A stretch of DNA of 42,436 nt, taken from NCBI RefSeq assembly GCF_019396355.1, contig NZ_JAHKRK010000048.1, positions 1 through 42,436 of the forward strand. Direction: 5' to 3'. Below the pieces are notes generated by a model. The model was not told the origin of the DNA. It worked only from the letters and a program-made list of their open reading frames with translations, and made no database searches. Position 1 is the first letter of the stretch, and each line of letters opens with the position of its first letter. The position numbers and the translations under genes were made by a program. Shown here piece by piece: positions 1-12,215 of this stretch. The DNA comes from Pseudonocardia nigra (GTDB lineage: Bacteria > Actinomycetota > Actinomycetes > Mycobacteriales > Pseudonocardiaceae).

Positions 1-45
1 GGGGGGCCGGGGGGCCGGGGAGCCGGGGAGCCGGGGAGCCGGGGG
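1..45. repeat. GC-rich simple repeat, period about 8
   Basis: The window opens in a low-complexity run built from a GGGGAGCC-like 8-base unit, with the first copies slightly irregular. It is cut by the window edge, so its full length is unknown. It carries no credible coding signal. Confidence 0.7.
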
Positions 46-66
46 TGAGGGTTCGGCCGGGCGTGG

Positions 67-372
67 ATGATCGCCGTGAAAGTGCACTTATCGCAGCGGG
101 GACCGCAGCTACGGCGATCTCACGGCGATCATCTACGCCGAGATCGCCGCGAGCGCGCTGTTTCCGCACCCCACACCGCAACAACCGCAACCTCACGACG
201 ATCATCGGCCGAGCGGCAGCATGATCGCCACGAGACTGCACTTATCGCAGCGGGAACCGCAACGACGGCGAACTCACGACGATCACCGACCCCGGCGAAC
301 GCCAAGATCACCGCGAGCGCGCAGTTTCCGCACCCGGCACCGCAACAACTGCAGTCTTGCGGCGATCATCCG
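67..372. repeat. Tandem palindromic repeat block, two units of about 154 bp
   Basis: Two related units begin at about 67 and 221, 154 bases apart, and share long stretches such as TGCACTTATCGCAGCGG. Each unit consists of two half-units with related ends (GATCGCC..GA on the left, CACG.CGATCA on the right). The first half-unit is bounded by a perfect 12-bp inverted repeat, TGATCGCCGTGA (68-79) and TCACGGCGATCA (120-131). The second unit is bounded by TGATCGCCACGAGACTGCA (222-240) and its near-complement TGCAGTCTTGCGGCGATCA (350-368). Long reading frames across it look like artefacts of the GC bias. It resembles a REP/MITE-type non-coding element and lies in the 430 bases without a gene at the left edge. 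Confidence 0.75.
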
Positions 373-429
373 AACCGCGCCCGGGGCGGGGGTGCGGGGC
401 GGCCGGCGGGATCGGGCACGATCGGCGGC

Positions 430-1234
430 GTGACCGAAGCGCTCCCCCTCGAACCCTTCTACCGCCCGCTCGACGGCCCCGACGGACTGAAGTTCCATGC
501 GACCGCGTCCACCACCGGGCCGTGGTTCGCCGACGCCCAGCACGTCGGGCCGCCGTCGGCGCTGCTGGTGCGGGCGCTGGAGCGGTGCGGTCCGTGGCCC
601 GGCACGCAGCTGGCCCGGGTCACGGTGGAGGTGCTCGGGCCCGTCCCGGCCGGGGAGGTGCAGGTGTCCGCCGCGGTGGAGCGGCCGGGCCGGTCCGTCG
701 AGCTGCTCGCCGCCGAGATGTCCGCGGGTGGGCGGGCGGTGCTGCGGGCGCGGGCGTGGCGGCTGGCCGTCGGCGACACCGCCGCCGTCGCCGTCGGGGA
801 GGTCGCGCCGCTGCCCCCGCCGCAGGAGGCGCAGGCCCGCCCGGAGCGCCCGACGGGGTGGCTGCCGGGGTTCCTCGACGCCCTGGAATGGCGGTGGGTG
901 CGCGGCTGGCTCGGCGAGCAGGGGCCGGGCACGGCCGTGGGCGCGGCTGCGGGTGCCGCTGGTGGAGGGCGAGGAGCCCAGCCCGCTGCAGCGGCTCGCC
1001 GTGGTGGCCGACTCCGCCAACGGTGTCGGTGCCCCGCTGGACCTGCGCGAGTGGCTCTTCGTCAACACCGAGCTGACCATCCACGTGCACCGCGCGCCGG
1101 TGGGCGAGTGGATGGGTGTGGACGCGCAGACCGTGGTGGGCCCCGACGGGCTCGGCACGGTGTCCGGGCTGCTGTTCGACAGGCGGGGACACACCGGGCG
1201 CAGCACGCAGGCCCTCGTGGTGCGCCCCCGCTAG
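430..1234 (+). pseudogene. Thioesterase-family protein, single-base frameshift
   Basis: The translated sequence resembles actinobacterial TesB-like acyl-CoA thioesterase-family proteins (two hotdog halves). The first half reads from the GTG at 430 (TEALPLEPFYRPL...) through about residue 168, including a GPPSALLVRALERCG stretch. At about 936-938 the frame breaks, and the second half (VPLVEGEEPSPLQRLAVVAD... to VVRPR, TAG at 1232-1234) continues in the next frame. Removing one G in the run at this point gives a continuous product of 267 residues with TAWARLRVPLVEGEE at the join, a normal length for the family. So this is either a recent pseudogene or a base-call error. The start has only a weak ribosome-binding site. 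It is convergent with hisG, 8 bases apart. Substrate cannot be told. Confidence 0.75.
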
Positions 1235-1242
1235 GAGAACTG

Positions 1243-2151
1243 CTACCGGGGGCCCAGGTCGTCGCCGAGGTCGACGGCCCGGCAGGAGCGGATCTCCGAG
1301 GTCAGGATCGCGCGGACGCCGAGGGCGGCGAGGTCGTCCATCACCTTGTTGGCCCGCTGCCTGCGGACCATCGAACGCACGCCCGACCAGCCCGGCTGCG
1401 ACAGCGGCGCCACGGTGGGCGCCTGCATGCCGGGGGTGATCCGCTTGGCCTCGTCGAGCACGTCGTTCGGGCAGTCGTAGTCGAGCATCAGGTACTGCCG
1501 CGCGTAGACCACGCCCTGCAGGCGGTTGGTGAACACCCGCTTGGCGGCCTTCGCCTCCTCGGTCTCAGGCCGGTCCGGGCGCGGTTCCCGCTCGATGAGG
1601 GTGGCCTCGGACTCCGCGATGGGGTCGCCGAACGCCTTCAGCCCGTGCTGGCGCAGCGTGCGCCCGGAGGAGACCACGTCGGCGATCGCGTCGGCCAGCC
1701 CGAGCTGCACCGAGATCTCGACGGCGCCGTCGAGCTTGATGATGTCGGCGCGCACGCGGTTGCGGGCCAGGTGCGCGCGCACCAGCCGCGGGTAGGAGGT
1801 GGCGATCTTCTTGCCCTCGAGGTCCTCGAGCTTCCAGTCGCGGTCCTCGGGGTTGCGCTCCGGGGCCGCGAACCGGAACTTCGACTGCCCGAACCCGAGC
1901 TCGATGACCCGCTTCACCTGGCTGCCCGACTCGTCCATCAGGTCGGCGCCGGTGATGCCCAGGTGGAGGTCGCCCGACCCCACGTAGGTGGCGATGTCCT
2001 TGGGCCGCAGGTAGAAGAACTCGATCGCGTTCTCCTCGTCCATCATGCTGAGGTCGCGCGGGTCCGACCGCTGCCGGTACCCCGCCTCCCGCATCATCAT
2101 GGCGGCCGGCTCGGCCAGCGTCCCCTTGTTCGGGAGTGCGACGCGGAGCAT
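1243..2151 (-). CDS. hisG: ATP phosphoribosyltransferase (HisG, long form)
   Basis: Catalyses the first step of histidine synthesis, joining ATP and PRPP to give phosphoribosyl-ATP in the cytoplasm. The 302-residue product starts MLRVALPNKGTLAEPA and has the catalytic-domain segments GSGDLHLGITGADL and DVVSSGRTLRQHGL (PRPP loop). A C-terminal regulatory domain follows from about residue 205 (FTNRLQGVVYARQYLMLDYD), which marks the long, HisZ-independent, feedback-inhibited form. The ATG at 2151 is preceded by GAGGAGAG at normal spacing. It lies 32 bases after hisE on the same strand, so the two are probably cotranscribed and the first two steps of the pathway are made together. No defects seen. 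Confidence 0.97.
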   Translation of the reverse strand: MLRVALPNKGTLAEPAAMMMREAGYRQRSDPRDLSMMDEENAIEFFYLRPKDIATYVGSGDLHLGITGADLMDESGSQVKRVIELGFGQSKFRFAAPERNPEDRDWKLEDLEGKKIATSYPRLVRAHLARNRVRADIIKLDGAVEISVQLGLADAIADVVSSGRTLRQHGLKAFGDPIAESEATLIEREPRPDRPETEEAKAAKRVFTNRLQGVVYARQYLMLDYDCPNDVLDEAKRITPGMQAPTVAPLSQPGWSGVRSMVRRQRANKVMDDLAALGVRAILTSEIRSCRAVDLGDDLGPR

Positions 2152-2183
2152 GGTGCTCTCCTCGGTAGTGCCGTTTCGGCGGG

Positions 2184-2447
2184 TCACAGGTACTTGTAGA
2201 CGTCCTCGAGCGAGATCTTGCGCCCGATCATGAGGACCTGGATGCGGTAGAGCAGCTGGGAGATCTCCTCGGCCAGCGCGTCGTCGGCCTCGTGCTCGGC
2301 GGCCAGCCACACCTCGCCGGCCTCCTCGAGCAGCTTCTTGCCCTGCGCGTGCACACCGGCGTCGAGCGCGGCGACCGTGCCCGACCCGGCCGGCCGGGTG
2401 GCCGCCTTGTCCGCCAGCTCGGCGAACAGCTCCTCGAAGGTCTTCAC
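2184..2447 (-). CDS. hisE: Phosphoribosyl-ATP pyrophosphatase (HisE)
   Basis: Second step of histidine synthesis, removing pyrophosphate from phosphoribosyl-ATP. The 87-residue product [14 protein letters not shown]...[16 protein letters not shown]...[15 protein letters not shown] has the typical EEAGEVW and acidic metal-binding motif of the all-alpha NTP pyrophosphatase family. I chose the GTG at 2447 because AAGGGGAG lies a few bases upstream and the length matches the family. An in-frame ATG at 2486 would add 13 residues and cannot be excluded. It directly precedes hisG. The 175 bases upstream, up to the HAD gene, probably hold the hisEG promoter. Confidence 0.95.
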   Translation of the reverse strand: MKTFEELFAELADKAATRPAGSGTVAALDAGVHAQGKKLLEEAGEVWLAAEHEADDALAEEISQLLYRIQVLMIGRKISLEDVYKYL

Positions 2448-2622
2448 AGGTCTCCCCTTCACGTCACCAGTGTCATCTTCTGTCATGGGGCGAAGGCACC
2501 GGCCACGGCCTGGTGCTGCGCCCGGTTCCCGACATGCGCCGGGTGGTGCAACGGCCGTCCACCACCGATGGTGCGCGCCGCGCCGGTGTTTCGGCGAACG
2601 GACCGTCTGCCGGGACGAGCGG

Positions 2623-3343
2623 CTACGCTGCGCGATCACTCCGTGCCTGTACGTGAGCGCCATGCACCTCGTCGGCGGTCAGGCCGACGAGCGAGTCGCG
2701 ATGGACCCGGCCCGGCCCGAGCGGGACCGGCACCTCGCACGGCACGACGAGCACGGCGGCCCCGGCCCGCTCGGCGGCGAGCGACCCCGTCGGCGAGTCC
2801 TCCACCGCCAGGCAGTCCTCGACCGCGACGCCGAGCAGCTCCGCGGCCCGCAGGTACGGGTCGGGGTCCGGCTTGCCGCGCGGCACCTCGTCGCCGCACA
2901 CCGTGACCGTGAAGTGCTCGCGGCCGATGCCCTCCAGCGCCATCTCGGTGAGCGACCGCAGGGTGTTGGTGACCAGCGCCGTGGGCCACCCCGCCGCGCG
3001 GACCACCCGCAGCGCCTCGAGCGCCCCCGGCCGCCACTCCAGGCCCGCGGCGAACAGCTCGCCGGTGCGGGCCGTCATCCACTGTTCGGCCGCGGCCACC
3101 CGGGCCGGGTCGCGCTCGAGGCCGAGGTCGTCGAACATGATCCGCAGCGTGCGGGCCATGTTCGAGCCCACCATGTCCTCCCGCGCCGCCGCGCTGAGCT
3201 CCCCGCCCAGCCACGCCGCGGTGTCCTGCAGCGACACGGTCCAGACCTTCTCGGAGTCGACGAGCGTGCCGTCCATGTCCCACAGGACGGCAGCCGGCCG
3301 TGAGTGCAGAACGTCGCCGGGACGACGGTTTCCCCTCACGAGG

Positions 3344-3354
<11 letters not shown>
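2623..3354 (-). CDS. HAD-superfamily phosphatase
   Basis: A 243-residue HAD hydrolase of the beta-phosphoglucomutase/phosphoglycolate-phosphatase type. Motif I is [11 protein letters not shown] near residue 24. Motif II is the TNT in ALVTNTLRS, and the Lys and acidic motifs are RGKPDPDPY and AVEDSPTGS. The insertion between motif I and II is helical, as in cap type C1 enzymes. The ATG at 3354 overlaps the end of metH by 11 bases, so it is probably translated from the metH mRNA. A later start nearer [14 protein letters not shown] is possible. Substrate cannot be deduced; its place between metH and hisE is suggestive of housekeeping metabolite repair, which is inference. Confidence 0.88.
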
Positions 3355-6928
<3,574 letters not shown>

Positions 6929-6934
6929 ACCGAT

Positions 6935-6994
6935 ACGGTAGTCGCCCCGGGGTGTGGCCCGTCGCGCGATGGCCCGCGGCCGTAGGCTGGACCG
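6935..6994. promoter_or_regulatory. Divergent leaderless promoters for metH and PAC2 gene
   Basis: On the minus strand TACCGT (6940-6935) stands 6 bases before the metH GTG. On the plus strand TAGGCT (6983-6988) stands 6 bases before the PAC2 ATG at 6995. Both fit the TANNNT -10 element with transcription starting at the start codon, which is common in actinobacteria. Neither start has a Shine-Dalgarno sequence. Clear -35 boxes are not visible. Confidence 0.6.
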
Positions 6995-7876
6995 ATGACC
7001 GATCGCCAGCCGGAACCCGGAGCGGAGACCGACCTGCCCCGCCTCGTCGACCCGGTGATGATCGCCGCGTTCGAGGGGTGGAACGACGCCGGGGAGGCCG
7101 CCAGCACGGCATTGGAGCATCTCGAGCTGAGCTGGGACGCGGAGCCGCTTCTCGCGATCGATCCCGAGGAGTACTACGACTTCCAGGTCACGCGGCCGCA
7201 CGTGCGGCTCACCGACGGCGTCACGCGCAAGGTCGAGTGGCAGACCACGCGGCTGTCGGTCGCGACCCTGCCGGGCACCGAGCGGCACGTCGTGCTGCTC
7301 AACGGCATCGAGCCGAACCTGCGCTGGCGGACCTTCTGCGCGGAGCTGCTGGACTACATCGACACGCTCGGCGTGACGAAGGTCATCACGCTGGGGGCGC
7401 TGCTCACCGACATCCCGCACACCCGGCCCACTCCGGTGAAGGGCGCCTCCTACGACAAGGCGTCCGCCGGCAAGATGCGCGTCGAGCCGACGTCGTACCA
7501 GGGTGCCACCGGGATCGTCGGGGTGTTCCAGCAGGCGTGCGTGGAGGCCGGCGTGCCCGCGATGTCGTTCTGGGCCGAGGTTCCGCACTACGTCTCGCAG
7601 GCGCCGGTGCCCAAGGCGGCCGTGGCACTGCTGCACCGGGTCGAGGAGGTGCTCGACGTCGAGGTGCCGCTCGGCGGGCTGCCCGAGCGCGCGGAGGAGT
7701 GGGAGCGCACGGTCTCGGAGATGGCCGACGCCGACGACGAGGTGCGCGAGTACGTGCGCCAGCTCGAGGAGCAGGCCGAGGCCGCAGCCGACGTCCCCGA
7801 GGCCGACGGCGACGCCATCGCCGCCGACTTCGAGCGCTACCTGCGCCGCCGCGGCACCGGGGGTACGGGCAGCTGA
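6995..7876 (+). CDS. PAC2-family protein (proteasome assembly chaperone 2 homologue)
   Basis: A 293-residue protein of the PAC2 family, common in actinobacteria and homologous to a eukaryotic proteasome assembly chaperone. Family features visible are MIAAFEGWNDAGEAAS near residue 22, the NGIEPNLRWRTF segment, VITLGALLTDIPHTRP and the ATGIVGVFQQACVEAGVP segment. The C-terminal 70 residues are acidic and helical (EEWERTVSEMADADDEV...). The precise role in bacteria is not settled. The start is the ATG with a -10-like box 6 bases upstream. It is divergent from metH, and the MFS gene begins 15 bases downstream, so the two may form an operon. Confidence 0.92.
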   Translation: MTDRQPEPGAETDLPRLVDPVMIAAFEGWNDAGEAASTALEHLELSWDAEPLLAIDPEEYYDFQVTRPHVRLTDGVTRKVEWQTTRLSVATLPGTERHVVLLNGIEPNLRWRTFCAELLDYIDTLGVTKVITLGALLTDIPHTRPTPVKGASYDKASAGKMRVEPTSYQGATGIVGVFQQACVEAGVPAMSFWAEVPHYVSQAPVPKAAVALLHRVEEVLDVEVPLGGLPERAEEWERTVSEMADADDEVREYVRQLEEQAEAAADVPEADGDAIAADFERYLRRRGTGGTGS

Positions 7877-7891
7877 GCGGGTAAGACCTGC

Positions 7892-9046
7892 GTGGCAGGC
7901 GGACGCGGCGGTCTCGCGCGCGGCGGGCTCTACGCCGGGGCGTTCCTCGGCCCCTTCGGCGGCGGGATCACCGTCGCGATGCTGCCCGAGCTCGGCGCCT
8001 CGTTCGGGGTCTCCGCGGCCACGGCGTCGCTGTCGGTCACGGCCTACCTGCTGCCGTTCGCCGCCGTCATGCTCGTGTCCGGCACGCTCGGTGAACGCTG
8101 GGGCAGGCGGCGCACGGTCACGATCGCCTACGTCGGCTACGTGGTCACGTCGGTGGCGTGCGCGTTCGCGACGACGCTGCCGCTGTTCCTCGCCGCGAGG
8201 GCGCTGCAGGGTGCGGCCAACGCGTTCATCACTCCCCTGCTGCTGTCCGCGCTGGCCGCCGCGGTGCCCGTCGGGAGGCTGGGCCGGGCGCTGGGTTGGT
8301 TCGGGTCGCTGCAGGCGGCCGGGCAGACCTCGGCCCCGCTGCTGGGCGGGTTCGCCGCCGAGGTGGACTGGCGGCTCGCGTTCGCCGGCGTCGCGGCCGT
8401 GGCCGTGGTGCTGGTGGCGATCGGGATCCCGGCCGACGACAGGGCGGCGGGGGCCGCCCGGCCCGCGCTGCGCAGCGCGTGGCGTCCCGCGGTGCTGCGG
8501 GCCGGGCTGGTGGCCGCGATCGGCTGGGGCTGCCTCGCCGGGCTGAACTTCCTGGTCGCGCTGCGACTGGAGGAGGAGTTCGGCGTCGGTGCGGGCGCCC
8601 GCGGGCTCGTGCTCACCGGGCTCGGGGTGGCGGGGCTGCTCACCGCCCGGCTCGTCGGCGGCGGCGTCGACCGGATCGGCCCCCGGCGCAGCGTCCTGCT
8701 CGGCAGCGGGCTGGGCGTGCTCGTGGTCGTCGGGGTGGGGCTCGCGCCCACCGTCTGGCTGGTGGCCGCGGTGTGGACGCTCGGCGGGGTCGCCACGCAG
8801 CTCGTGCTCGTGGGCGTCAACGCGATGGTGCTGGGGTCGGGCACGGCGAACCGCGGCGGCGCGATGTCGGTGGTGCAGGCCGTGCGGTTCGGGGGCGGAG
8901 CGGCGAGCCCCGTGGTGGTCACGCCGATCTACCACGCCGAGCCGCTGGCCGGGTTCCTCCTGCCCGCCGTGCTGTTGGCCGTGGCCGTGCCGGCGGCGCT
9001 GCCGCGGGGGACAGGCGGCGGCCGACCGGCGGGTGCCAAGCGATAG
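7892..9046 (+). CDS. MFS transporter
   Basis: A 384-residue integral membrane protein with evenly spaced hydrophobic helices, consistent with a 12-helix major facilitator. The loop 2-3 signature appears as GTLGERWGRRRTV near residue 69, followed by ARALQGAANAFITPLL in helix 4 and a second-half repeat with RLVGGGVDRIGPRRSV. It resembles drug/metabolite exporters of the CynX/AraJ-like type, but the substrate cannot be told. It begins with GTG 15 bases after the PAC2 gene and probably shares its mRNA. It is convergent with the next gene, 52 bases apart. Confidence 0.88.
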   Translation: MAGGRGGLARGGLYAGAFLGPFGGGITVAMLPELGASFGVSAATASLSVTAYLLPFAAVMLVSGTLGERWGRRRTVTIAYVGYVVTSVACAFATTLPLFLAARALQGAANAFITPLLLSALAAAVPVGRLGRALGWFGSLQAAGQTSAPLLGGFAAEVDWRLAFAGVAAVAVVLVAIGIPADDRAAGAARPALRSAWRPAVLRAGLVAAIGWGCLAGLNFLVALRLEEEFGVGAGARGLVLTGLGVAGLLTARLVGGGVDRIGPRRSVLLGSGLGVLVVVGVGLAPTVWLVAAVWTLGGVATQLVLVGVNAMVLGSGTANRGGAMSVVQAVRFGGGAASPVVVTPIYHAEPLAGFLLPAVLLAVAVPAALPRGTGGGRPAGAKR

Positions 9047-9098
9047 GCCCCGCACCGCGCAACGCGTCCGACCGCGGGCGATCGAGGAGTACCGATCG

Positions 9099-9497
9099 TC
9101 ACCCCGCGAGGACCGCGAGCAGGGCTCGGGCGTAGGCCCGTTCGGCGTCCACGTCGACGTGCCGCTCGGTGCCGCCGTTGCGCTCGATCACCACCGCGAA
9201 GCCGTCGCCCACCGGTTCCAGCGCCTGGAACCGCGGGCCGAGTGCGTCGCGCAGCTGCCCCTCCGACGGGAGCCACACCACGGCGTCCTGCTCGACGCTG
9301 TCGAGGGCCCACTCGGTGGTGCCGTTGAACCGCAGCAGCGGGCCGGTGGGGGCCTCGTGCACGTCGATGGTCAGCTCGCTCACCACGAACACGTCGGCGT
9401 CCATCCCGCGGCCCGGGATGACGAACCGGTCCCCGGACGCCGGGTTCCACTCCAGGCCCGCGCGACGCAGCCGCAACGCCAGCTCCACCGTGATCAT
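9099..9497 (-). CDS. Conserved actinobacterial protein of unknown function
   Basis: A 132-residue soluble protein, ITVELALRLRRAGLEW at the N-terminus followed by GDRFVIPGRGMDADVFVVS, a VWLPSEGQLRDALG segment and a C-terminal helix. I recognise the general form as a small protein conserved in actinobacteria but can give no function. The ATG at 9497 has GGTGAGAG upstream at suitable distance. There is no signal peptide, membrane segment or obvious active-site motif. It is divergent from the tiny ORF at 9559. Confidence 0.75.
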   Translation of the reverse strand: MITVELALRLRRAGLEWNPASGDRFVIPGRGMDADVFVVSELTIDVHEAPTGPLLRFNGTTEWALDSVEQDAVVWLPSEGQLRDALGPRFQALEPVGDGFAVVIERNGGTERHVDVDAERAYARALLAVLAG

Positions 9498-9558
9498 CGA
9501 ACTCTCACCGCCGTCCCGGCCATGTGCCCCACCCAACCAGAACGGGTAGCCCACCGGC

Positions 9559-9714
9559 ATGACGGAACCACAGCAGCCCGACCCGGAAGCGCCCCGTCCG
9601 CCCGGCACCCCCGAGCTGGACCTGGACGTTCCCGTGGAGACCGGGGACCGGCGCGTGGTCCCGGACAACGAGGACGTCGATCCGGACACCGTCGCGCCGG
9701 AGCCGCCGGACTGA
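9559..9714 (+). CDS. Small acidic proline-rich ORF (51 aa)
   Basis: Reads MTEPQQPDPEAPRPPGTPE...VETGDRRVVPDNEDVDPD and ends at TGA 9712-9714. It is rich in Pro, Asp and Glu and probably disordered. A weak -10-like TAGCCC lies 6 bases upstream of the ATG, allowing a leaderless start. No relatives are recognised. It could be a real small protein or a chance frame; its codon-position bias looks coding. Confidence 0.45.
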   Translation: MTEPQQPDPEAPRPPGTPELDLDVPVETGDRRVVPDNEDVDPDTVAPEPPD

Positions 9715-9791
9715 CCCGTTCGGCCTATCGCGTGCGCGGTTACCGACAAGTAGGAAGGATTCCACCTGATCGAGTGATCCCAGGAGGAACC

Positions 9792-10622
9792 ATGCGCTGT
9801 CGGTCGCTGCTCGGCTCCGGAGGGGTGGTCGCGGCGGTGGTGGTGGCGACGGCCGTCGCCGCGCCTGCCCCCGCTCTCGCCGCACCGGAGTTCGCCCCGG
9901 CCGACGAGGCCACCGTCCACCCCGGGGTGATGACCTACACCGACGGCGCCCAGTGCACGGCCAACTTCGTCTTCACCAGCGGCGACGACGTGTTCATCGG
10001 GCAGGCGGCGCACTGCGCGGGCACGGGGACGGCCACGGAGACCGACGGCTGCGACGCCGGCTCCCTGCCACTGGGCACCGAGGTGGAGATCGAGGGCGCG
10101 AGCCGGCCGGGCGTGCTGGCCTACAGCTCGTGGCTCGCGATGCAGGCGAACGGCGAGACCGACGAGAACGCCTGCGCCTACAACGACTTCGCACTGGTGC
10201 GGATCGACCCCGCCGACGTCGCCGCCGTGAACCCGACCGTGCCGTTCTTCGGCGGGCCGGTGGGGCTGGACGACGACGGCACCACCGTCGGCGAGCGCGT
10301 CTACAGCTACGGCAACTCGTCGCTGCGCCTGGGGCTCGAGCCGCTGAGCCCGAAAGCCGGTACCAGCGTCGGCACCGCCGGTGACGGCTGGACCCACGAC
10401 ATCTACACGGTCAGCCCCGGCATCCCGGGCGACTCGGGCAGCGCCGTCCTCTCGTCCACCGGCGAGGCGCTCGGCACGCTCAGCACGGTGCAGCTCGCGC
10501 CGCTCGCCGGCAGCAACGGGGTGTCGGACCTGTCCCGCGAGCTCGCCTACGCCAACGAGCACGGCGGGCTCGGCACCCTCACGCTCGAGCTCGGCACGGA
10601 GCCGTTCGACCCGATCCTGTAA
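9792..10622 (+). CDS. Secreted trypsin-like serine protease (S1 family)
   Basis: A 276-residue exported protease. A signal peptide covers residues 1 to about 31 (VVAAVVVATAVAAPAPALA then APEF). The catalytic triad is visible as His74 in GQAAHCAG, Asp132 in NDFALVRID and Ser215 in GDSGSAVL. Cysteines near 55, 75, 87 and 128 could form two disulfides. A strong AGGAGG (9782-9787) fixes the ATG at 9792. There is no C-terminal transmembrane or sorting signal, so it is probably released outside the cell. It ends 6 bases from the convergent mshC. Natural substrate unknown. Confidence 0.92.
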   Translation: MRCRSLLGSGGVVAAVVVATAVAAPAPALAAPEFAPADEATVHPGVMTYTDGAQCTANFVFTSGDDVFIGQAAHCAGTGTATETDGCDAGSLPLGTEVEIEGASRPGVLAYSSWLAMQANGETDENACAYNDFALVRIDPADVAAVNPTVPFFGGPVGLDDDGTTVGERVYSYGNSSLRLGLEPLSPKAGTSVGTAGDGWTHDIYTVSPGIPGDSGSAVLSSTGEALGTLSTVQLAPLAGSNGVSDLSRELAYANEHGGLGTLTLELGTEPFDPIL

Positions 10623-10628
10623 CCGGGG

Positions 10629-11873
10629 TCAGCTCCCCAGCCGCACCCCGAGCAGCGCGTCGACGGCGTCCCGGACCAGCGCCGGGGCGTTGGCGTCGCC
10701 GCCGCGGCGCTCCAGCGCCTGCGCGGCCCACCCGTCGACGGCGGCGAGCGCGGCAGGGCTGTCGAGATCGTCGGCGAGATGCGTGCGCAGCCGCGCCACG
10801 AGGTCGTCGGCGGCGGGGGCGGCGGCCAGGGCCACGGCCTCGCGCCACCGGGCGCGCCTGCCCCGGGCCTCGGTGAGCAGCGCGTCGGTCCAGGCCCGGT
10901 CGGTGCGGTAGTGGCCGGCGAGCAGCGCCAGCCGGATCGCGTCCGGGTCGACGCGCTCGGCGCGCAGCTTGGAGACGAACACGAGGTTGCCCTTGGACTT
11001 GGACATCTTCTCCCCGTCCAGCCCGATCATCCCGGTGTGCGTGTAGTGCCGGGCGAACGGGTGCATGCCGGTGAACGCCTCGGCGTGCGCCGCACCGAAC
11101 TCGTGGTGCGGGAAGATCAGGTCGGAGCCGCCGCCGTTGAGGTCGATCTGCGTGCCCAGCCGGTTGAGGGCGATCGCCGCGCACTCCACGTGCCAGCCGG
11201 GGCGGCCCGCACCGAGGTCCGACTCCCAAGAGGGCTCCCCGTCGCGCGCCATCCGCCACAGCAGGGCGTCGGCGGGGTGACGCTTACCGGGCCGGTCCGG
11301 GTCGCCGCCGCGCTCGCGGGACAGCTGGATCATCGTCTGCGCGTCGTAGTTCGACTCGTAGCCGAAGTGGCCGGTGGCGGCGCAGTCGAAGTAGACGTCC
11401 GGGAACTCCGGGTCGTCGATCCGGTACGCCGCACCCCCGGCGAGCAGCTTGCCGACCAGCTCGGCGATCTCCCCCATCGCCTCGACGGCCCCGATGAAGT
11501 GCCGCGGCGGGAGCACCCGCAGCGCCTCCATGTCCTCCCGGAACAGGGCGGTCTCGCGCATGCCCAGCACGACCCAGTCGTCCTGGTCGCGGGCCGCGCG
11601 CTCCAGCAGCGGGTCGTCGATGTCGGTGACGTTCTGGACGTAGTGCACGTCGTGCCCGAGGTCGCGCCAGACCCGGTTGACCAGGTCGAAGGCCAGGTAC
11701 GTCGCCGCGTGCCCGAGATGGGTGGCGTCGTAGGGGGTGATCCCGCAGACGTACATCGACGCCGTGGCGCCCGGCGCCGTCGGGCGGACCCGGGCGGTGG
11801 CGGTGTCGTACAGGCGCAGTGGCGGGCCGCCACCGGGGAGCCGCGGGACGTCGACGGATGCCCAGGTCTGCAT
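10629..11873 (-). CDS. mshC: Mycothiol synthesis cysteine ligase (MshC)
   Basis: ATP-dependent ligation of L-cysteine to glucosaminyl-inositol, a step of mycothiol synthesis. The 414-residue length equals that of mycobacterial MshC, a relative of cysteinyl-tRNA synthetase. Visible motifs are the zinc cysteine at position 43 in [16 protein letters not shown], whose HLGH is the HIGH box; the zinc-site [14 protein letters not shown]; and the KMSKS loop in [11 protein letters not shown]. The short C-terminal part lacks the tRNA anticodon-binding domain of CysS, which separates it from that enzyme. TAAGTT lies 7 bases before the ATG with no Shine-Dalgarno site, so the mRNA is probably leaderless. 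Confidence 0.96.
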   Translation of the reverse strand: MQTWASVDVPRLPGGGPPLRLYDTATARVRPTAPGATASMYVCGITPYDATHLGHAATYLAFDLVNRVWRDLGHDVHYVQNVTDIDDPLLERAARDQDDWVVLGMRETALFREDMEALRVLPPRHFIGAVEAMGEIAELVGKLLAGGAAYRIDDPEFPDVYFDCAATGHFGYESNYDAQTMIQLSRERGGDPDRPGKRHPADALLWRMARDGEPSWESDLGAGRPGWHVECAAIALNRLGTQIDLNGGGSDLIFPHHEFGAAHAEAFTGMHPFARHYTHTGMIGLDGEKMSKSKGNLVFVSKLRAERVDPDAIRLALLAGHYRTDRAWTDALLTEARGRRARWREAVALAAAPAADDLVARLRTHLADDLDSPAALAAVDGWAAQALERRGGDANAPALVRDAVDALLGVRLGS

Positions 11874-11880
11874 GGCGTCC

Positions 11881-11886
11881 AACTTA
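11881..11886 (-). promoter_or_regulatory. -10 box of mshC, leaderless
   Basis: TAAGTT on the minus strand, followed by 7 bases and the mshC ATG. It fits TANNNT with transcription starting at or next to the start codon. No clear -35 box. Confidence 0.55.
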
Positions 11887-11944
11887 CGCGGCCCGGTCCG
11901 ACCCACCCGACCAGCGCGGGCGTCACCCACGTCACCCCCCGGGC

Positions 11945-12112
11945 TCACCACCACTCGCGCGGAAGCTTCGCCTCGATGTCACGGACGTGGCGCCGGGCGC
12001 ACTCCGGGCACAGCCAGCGCGCCCACCCGTCCCGGTCGCGCTCGCACGCCCACGCCAGCGCCGTGGGCTCGGCCGGGTCGCGCACCGCACCGCACAGCTG
12101 ACAGGTCTCCAT
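11945..12112 (-). CDS. Small four-cysteine zinc-ribbon-like protein (55 aa)
   Basis: Reads [16 protein letters not shown]...[17 protein letters not shown] and ends PREWW. Two CxxC pairs (CQLC and CPEC) with an extra Cys between them suggest a zinc ribbon. TGGAGGC lies directly upstream of the ATG at 12112. It sits between mshC (same strand, 71 bases downstream) and the divergent nag operon. It could be a structural or regulatory small protein; no function can be given. Confidence 0.7.
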   Translation of the reverse strand: METCQLCGAVRDPAEPTALAWACERDRDGWARWLCPECARRHVRDIEAKLPREWW

Positions 12113-12160
12113 GCCTCCAGCATGGCCCGCGGCACGCCCCCTTGCTCCCACGATCGCGGT

Positions 12161-12192
12161 CTGACAACCTGAGTCAAGTCGTCTAGACCAAA
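12161..12192 (+). promoter_or_regulatory. DasR-type operator over the nag operon promoter
   Basis: The 16 bases 12177-12192, AGTCGTCTAGACCAAA, match the known DasR-responsive element (consensus built on TGGTCTAGACCA) at 12 of 16 positions, including the whole GTCTAGACCA core. CTGACA (12161-12166) and TAGACC (12184-12189), 17 bases apart, could be the -35 and -10, placing the operator over the -10. DasR is a GntR-type repressor released by amino-sugar phosphates; dasR itself is not in the window. That the downstream genes metabolise GlcNAc supports the assignment. Confidence 0.75.
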
Positions 12193-12215
12193 CATCTAGC
12201 TGAGCGAGGAGACGC

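Noticed and set aside
67..2199. A 710-residue plus-strand open frame
   Set aside because: It crosses the repeat block and runs antisense to hisG; only the part from 430 to about 937 matches a known family.
6929..6994. Cobalamin riboswitch before metH
   Set aside because: The gap to the divergent gene is only 66 bases, too short for the element, and no B12-box-like sequence is visible.
10629..11873. Cysteinyl-tRNA synthetase
   Set aside because: The length of 414 residues and missing anticodon-binding domain fit MshC instead.
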